A DNA stretch of 64,000 nt from Aquamicrobium lusatiense (lineage in GTDB: Bacteria > Pseudomonadota > Alphaproteobacteria > Rhizobiales > Rhizobiaceae), in NCBI RefSeq assembly GCF_014201615.1, contig NZ_JACHEU010000001.1, positions 1 through 64,000 of the forward strand, read 5' to 3'. Below are positions 63,427 to 64,000 of this stretch, piece by piece. The notes under the pieces are model-generated. The model saw nothing but the letters and a program-made list of their open reading frames with translations. It made no database searches and was not told where the DNA came from. The stretch's first letter is position 1. Each line of letters begins with the position of its first letter. Position numbers and translations under genes: made by a program.

Positions 63427-64000
63427 TCAGTCGCAGGCAGCGACACTGCCTGCCGCAACGCCTGTGCAGACCGCATCCTTGGTGATCCAGCCGGCATCGA
63501 TGACGACGTTGAGATTGTCCCTGGTGATCGCAATCGGCGTCAGGAACACGGACTTGACGGTATTGCCGCCGGGCGTGGTGAAGTCCTGCACATTGGCGAT
63601 GGCAGTCATTTCCTTGCCGTCGGCCAGTTCGCTGGCGATCTGCGCGGCGTTCTTGCCAAGCTCACGCGCATCTTTCCACACCGACACGGTCTGGGTGCCG
63701 AGCGCGATGCGGTTCAGCGCGGCATGGTCGCCATCCTGACCCGAAACCGGCACCGAGCCGGCAAGGCCCTGCGCCTGAAGTGCGGCGATCGCGCCACCGG
63801 CAGTGCCGTCATTGGAGGCCACCACCGCATCGACCTTGTTGTCGTTGGCGGTCAGGAACTGCTCCATGTTCTTCTGGGCATTGGCCGGCAGCCAGCCATC
63901 GGTATAGGCCTCGCCGACATTCTTGATCGCGCCGGAATCCAGCGCTTCCTTCAGCACCTCGACCTGCCCGGAGAACAGGAAGTCGGCATTGGGATCGGCA
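63427..64000 (-). CDS. xylF: Xylose ABC transporter substrate-binding protein (C-terminal part)
   Basis: The C-terminal 190 residues of a periplasmic binding protein of the XylF type, cut by the window edge. Visible marks are ADFLFSGQVEVLKEAL, VVASNDGTAGGAIAALQAQGL, VSGQDGDHAALNRIALGTQTVSVWKDA and GNTVKSVFLTPIAITRDN, all close to XylF. It ends with a Cys pair (VCTG, AACD) often seen in rhizobial homologues. Sugar specificity for xylose is by family only. Confidence 0.9.
   Translation of the reverse strand, partial: ADPNADFLFSGQVEVLKEALDSGAIKNVGEAYTDGWLPANAQKNMEQFLTANDNKVDAVVASNDGTAGGAIAALQAQGLAGSVPVSGQDGDHAALNRIALGTQTVSVWKDARELGKNAAQIASELADGKEMTAIANVQDFTTPGGNTVKSVFLTPIAITRDNLNVVIDAGWITKDAVCTGVAAGSVAACD

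Overview
The window looks like the main chromosome of a GC-rich alphaproteobacterium of the order Rhizobiales (Hyphomicrobiales). Evidence: the chvG-chvI-hprK-EIIA-HPr block next to pckA; a hisB-DUF2628-hisH-hisA-hisF-hisE-coaA operon divergent from hslV; a PhyR-NepR-EcfG general stress locus; a matR-matA-matB malonate locus; and rhizobial-type intergenic mosaic repeats. A Phyllobacteriaceae- or Brucellaceae-like genus is plausible, but I cannot name the species. Coding density is high, and I see no prophage, insertion sequence, rRNA or CRISPR array.

Layout. 1-7.2 kb: an etfB-end operon (HIG1 protein, cobalamin adenosyltransferase, rhomboid protease, partial etfB), then an SDR, a YihY/BrkB membrane protein, an EamA exporter, gluQRS, an AlkA-type glycosylase and an HNH protein. 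7.2-13.2 kb: the regulatory PTS (HPr, EIIA-Man, HprK) coupled to ChvG/ChvI, then pckA. 13.2-24.5 kb: ArfB, a BON-LysM protein, AlkB, coaA and the his operon on the minus strand, then hslV and hslU on the plus strand, separated by two acetyltransferases and two membrane proteins. 24.5-30.7 kb: polysaccharide deacetylase/ATP-grasp pair, pyrF, FMN reductase, DsbB, YqaA/DedA, tRNA-Leu(CAA) and a secreted VasI-like orphan.

30.7-41.2 kb: a minus-strand catabolic locus. It has an M20 deacylase, a complete peptide/nickel-type ABC transporter, an RpiR regulator, a cysteine hydrolase, a glutamine synthetase-like ligase and an N-formylglutamate amidohydrolase-like enzyme. The enzyme set suggests use of an N-acylated or gamma-glutamylated nitrogen compound; the substrate is unknown. 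41.4-45.1 kb: matR divergent from matA-matB, with a perfect palindromic operator between them. 45.2-50.2 kb: a CelD-type acetyltransferase with a flippase, and an operon of ring-cleaving dioxygenase, alpha/beta hydrolase and two tandem small acetyltransferases.

50.4-61 kb: a general stress response island. nepR-ecfG and phyR are divergent, two HWE-family sensor kinases lie nearby, and around them sit small membrane and envelope genes (PRC-barrel, diacylglycerol kinase-like, DUF883/holin-like, DUF1328 and others). I can read seven exact GGAAC-N16-CGTT promoters and one GGAAC-N16-GGTT promoter here, so EcfG probably controls most of the neighbourhood as well as itself. 61-64 kb: a xylose-type ABC transporter (xylF partial, xylH, xylG) on the minus strand.
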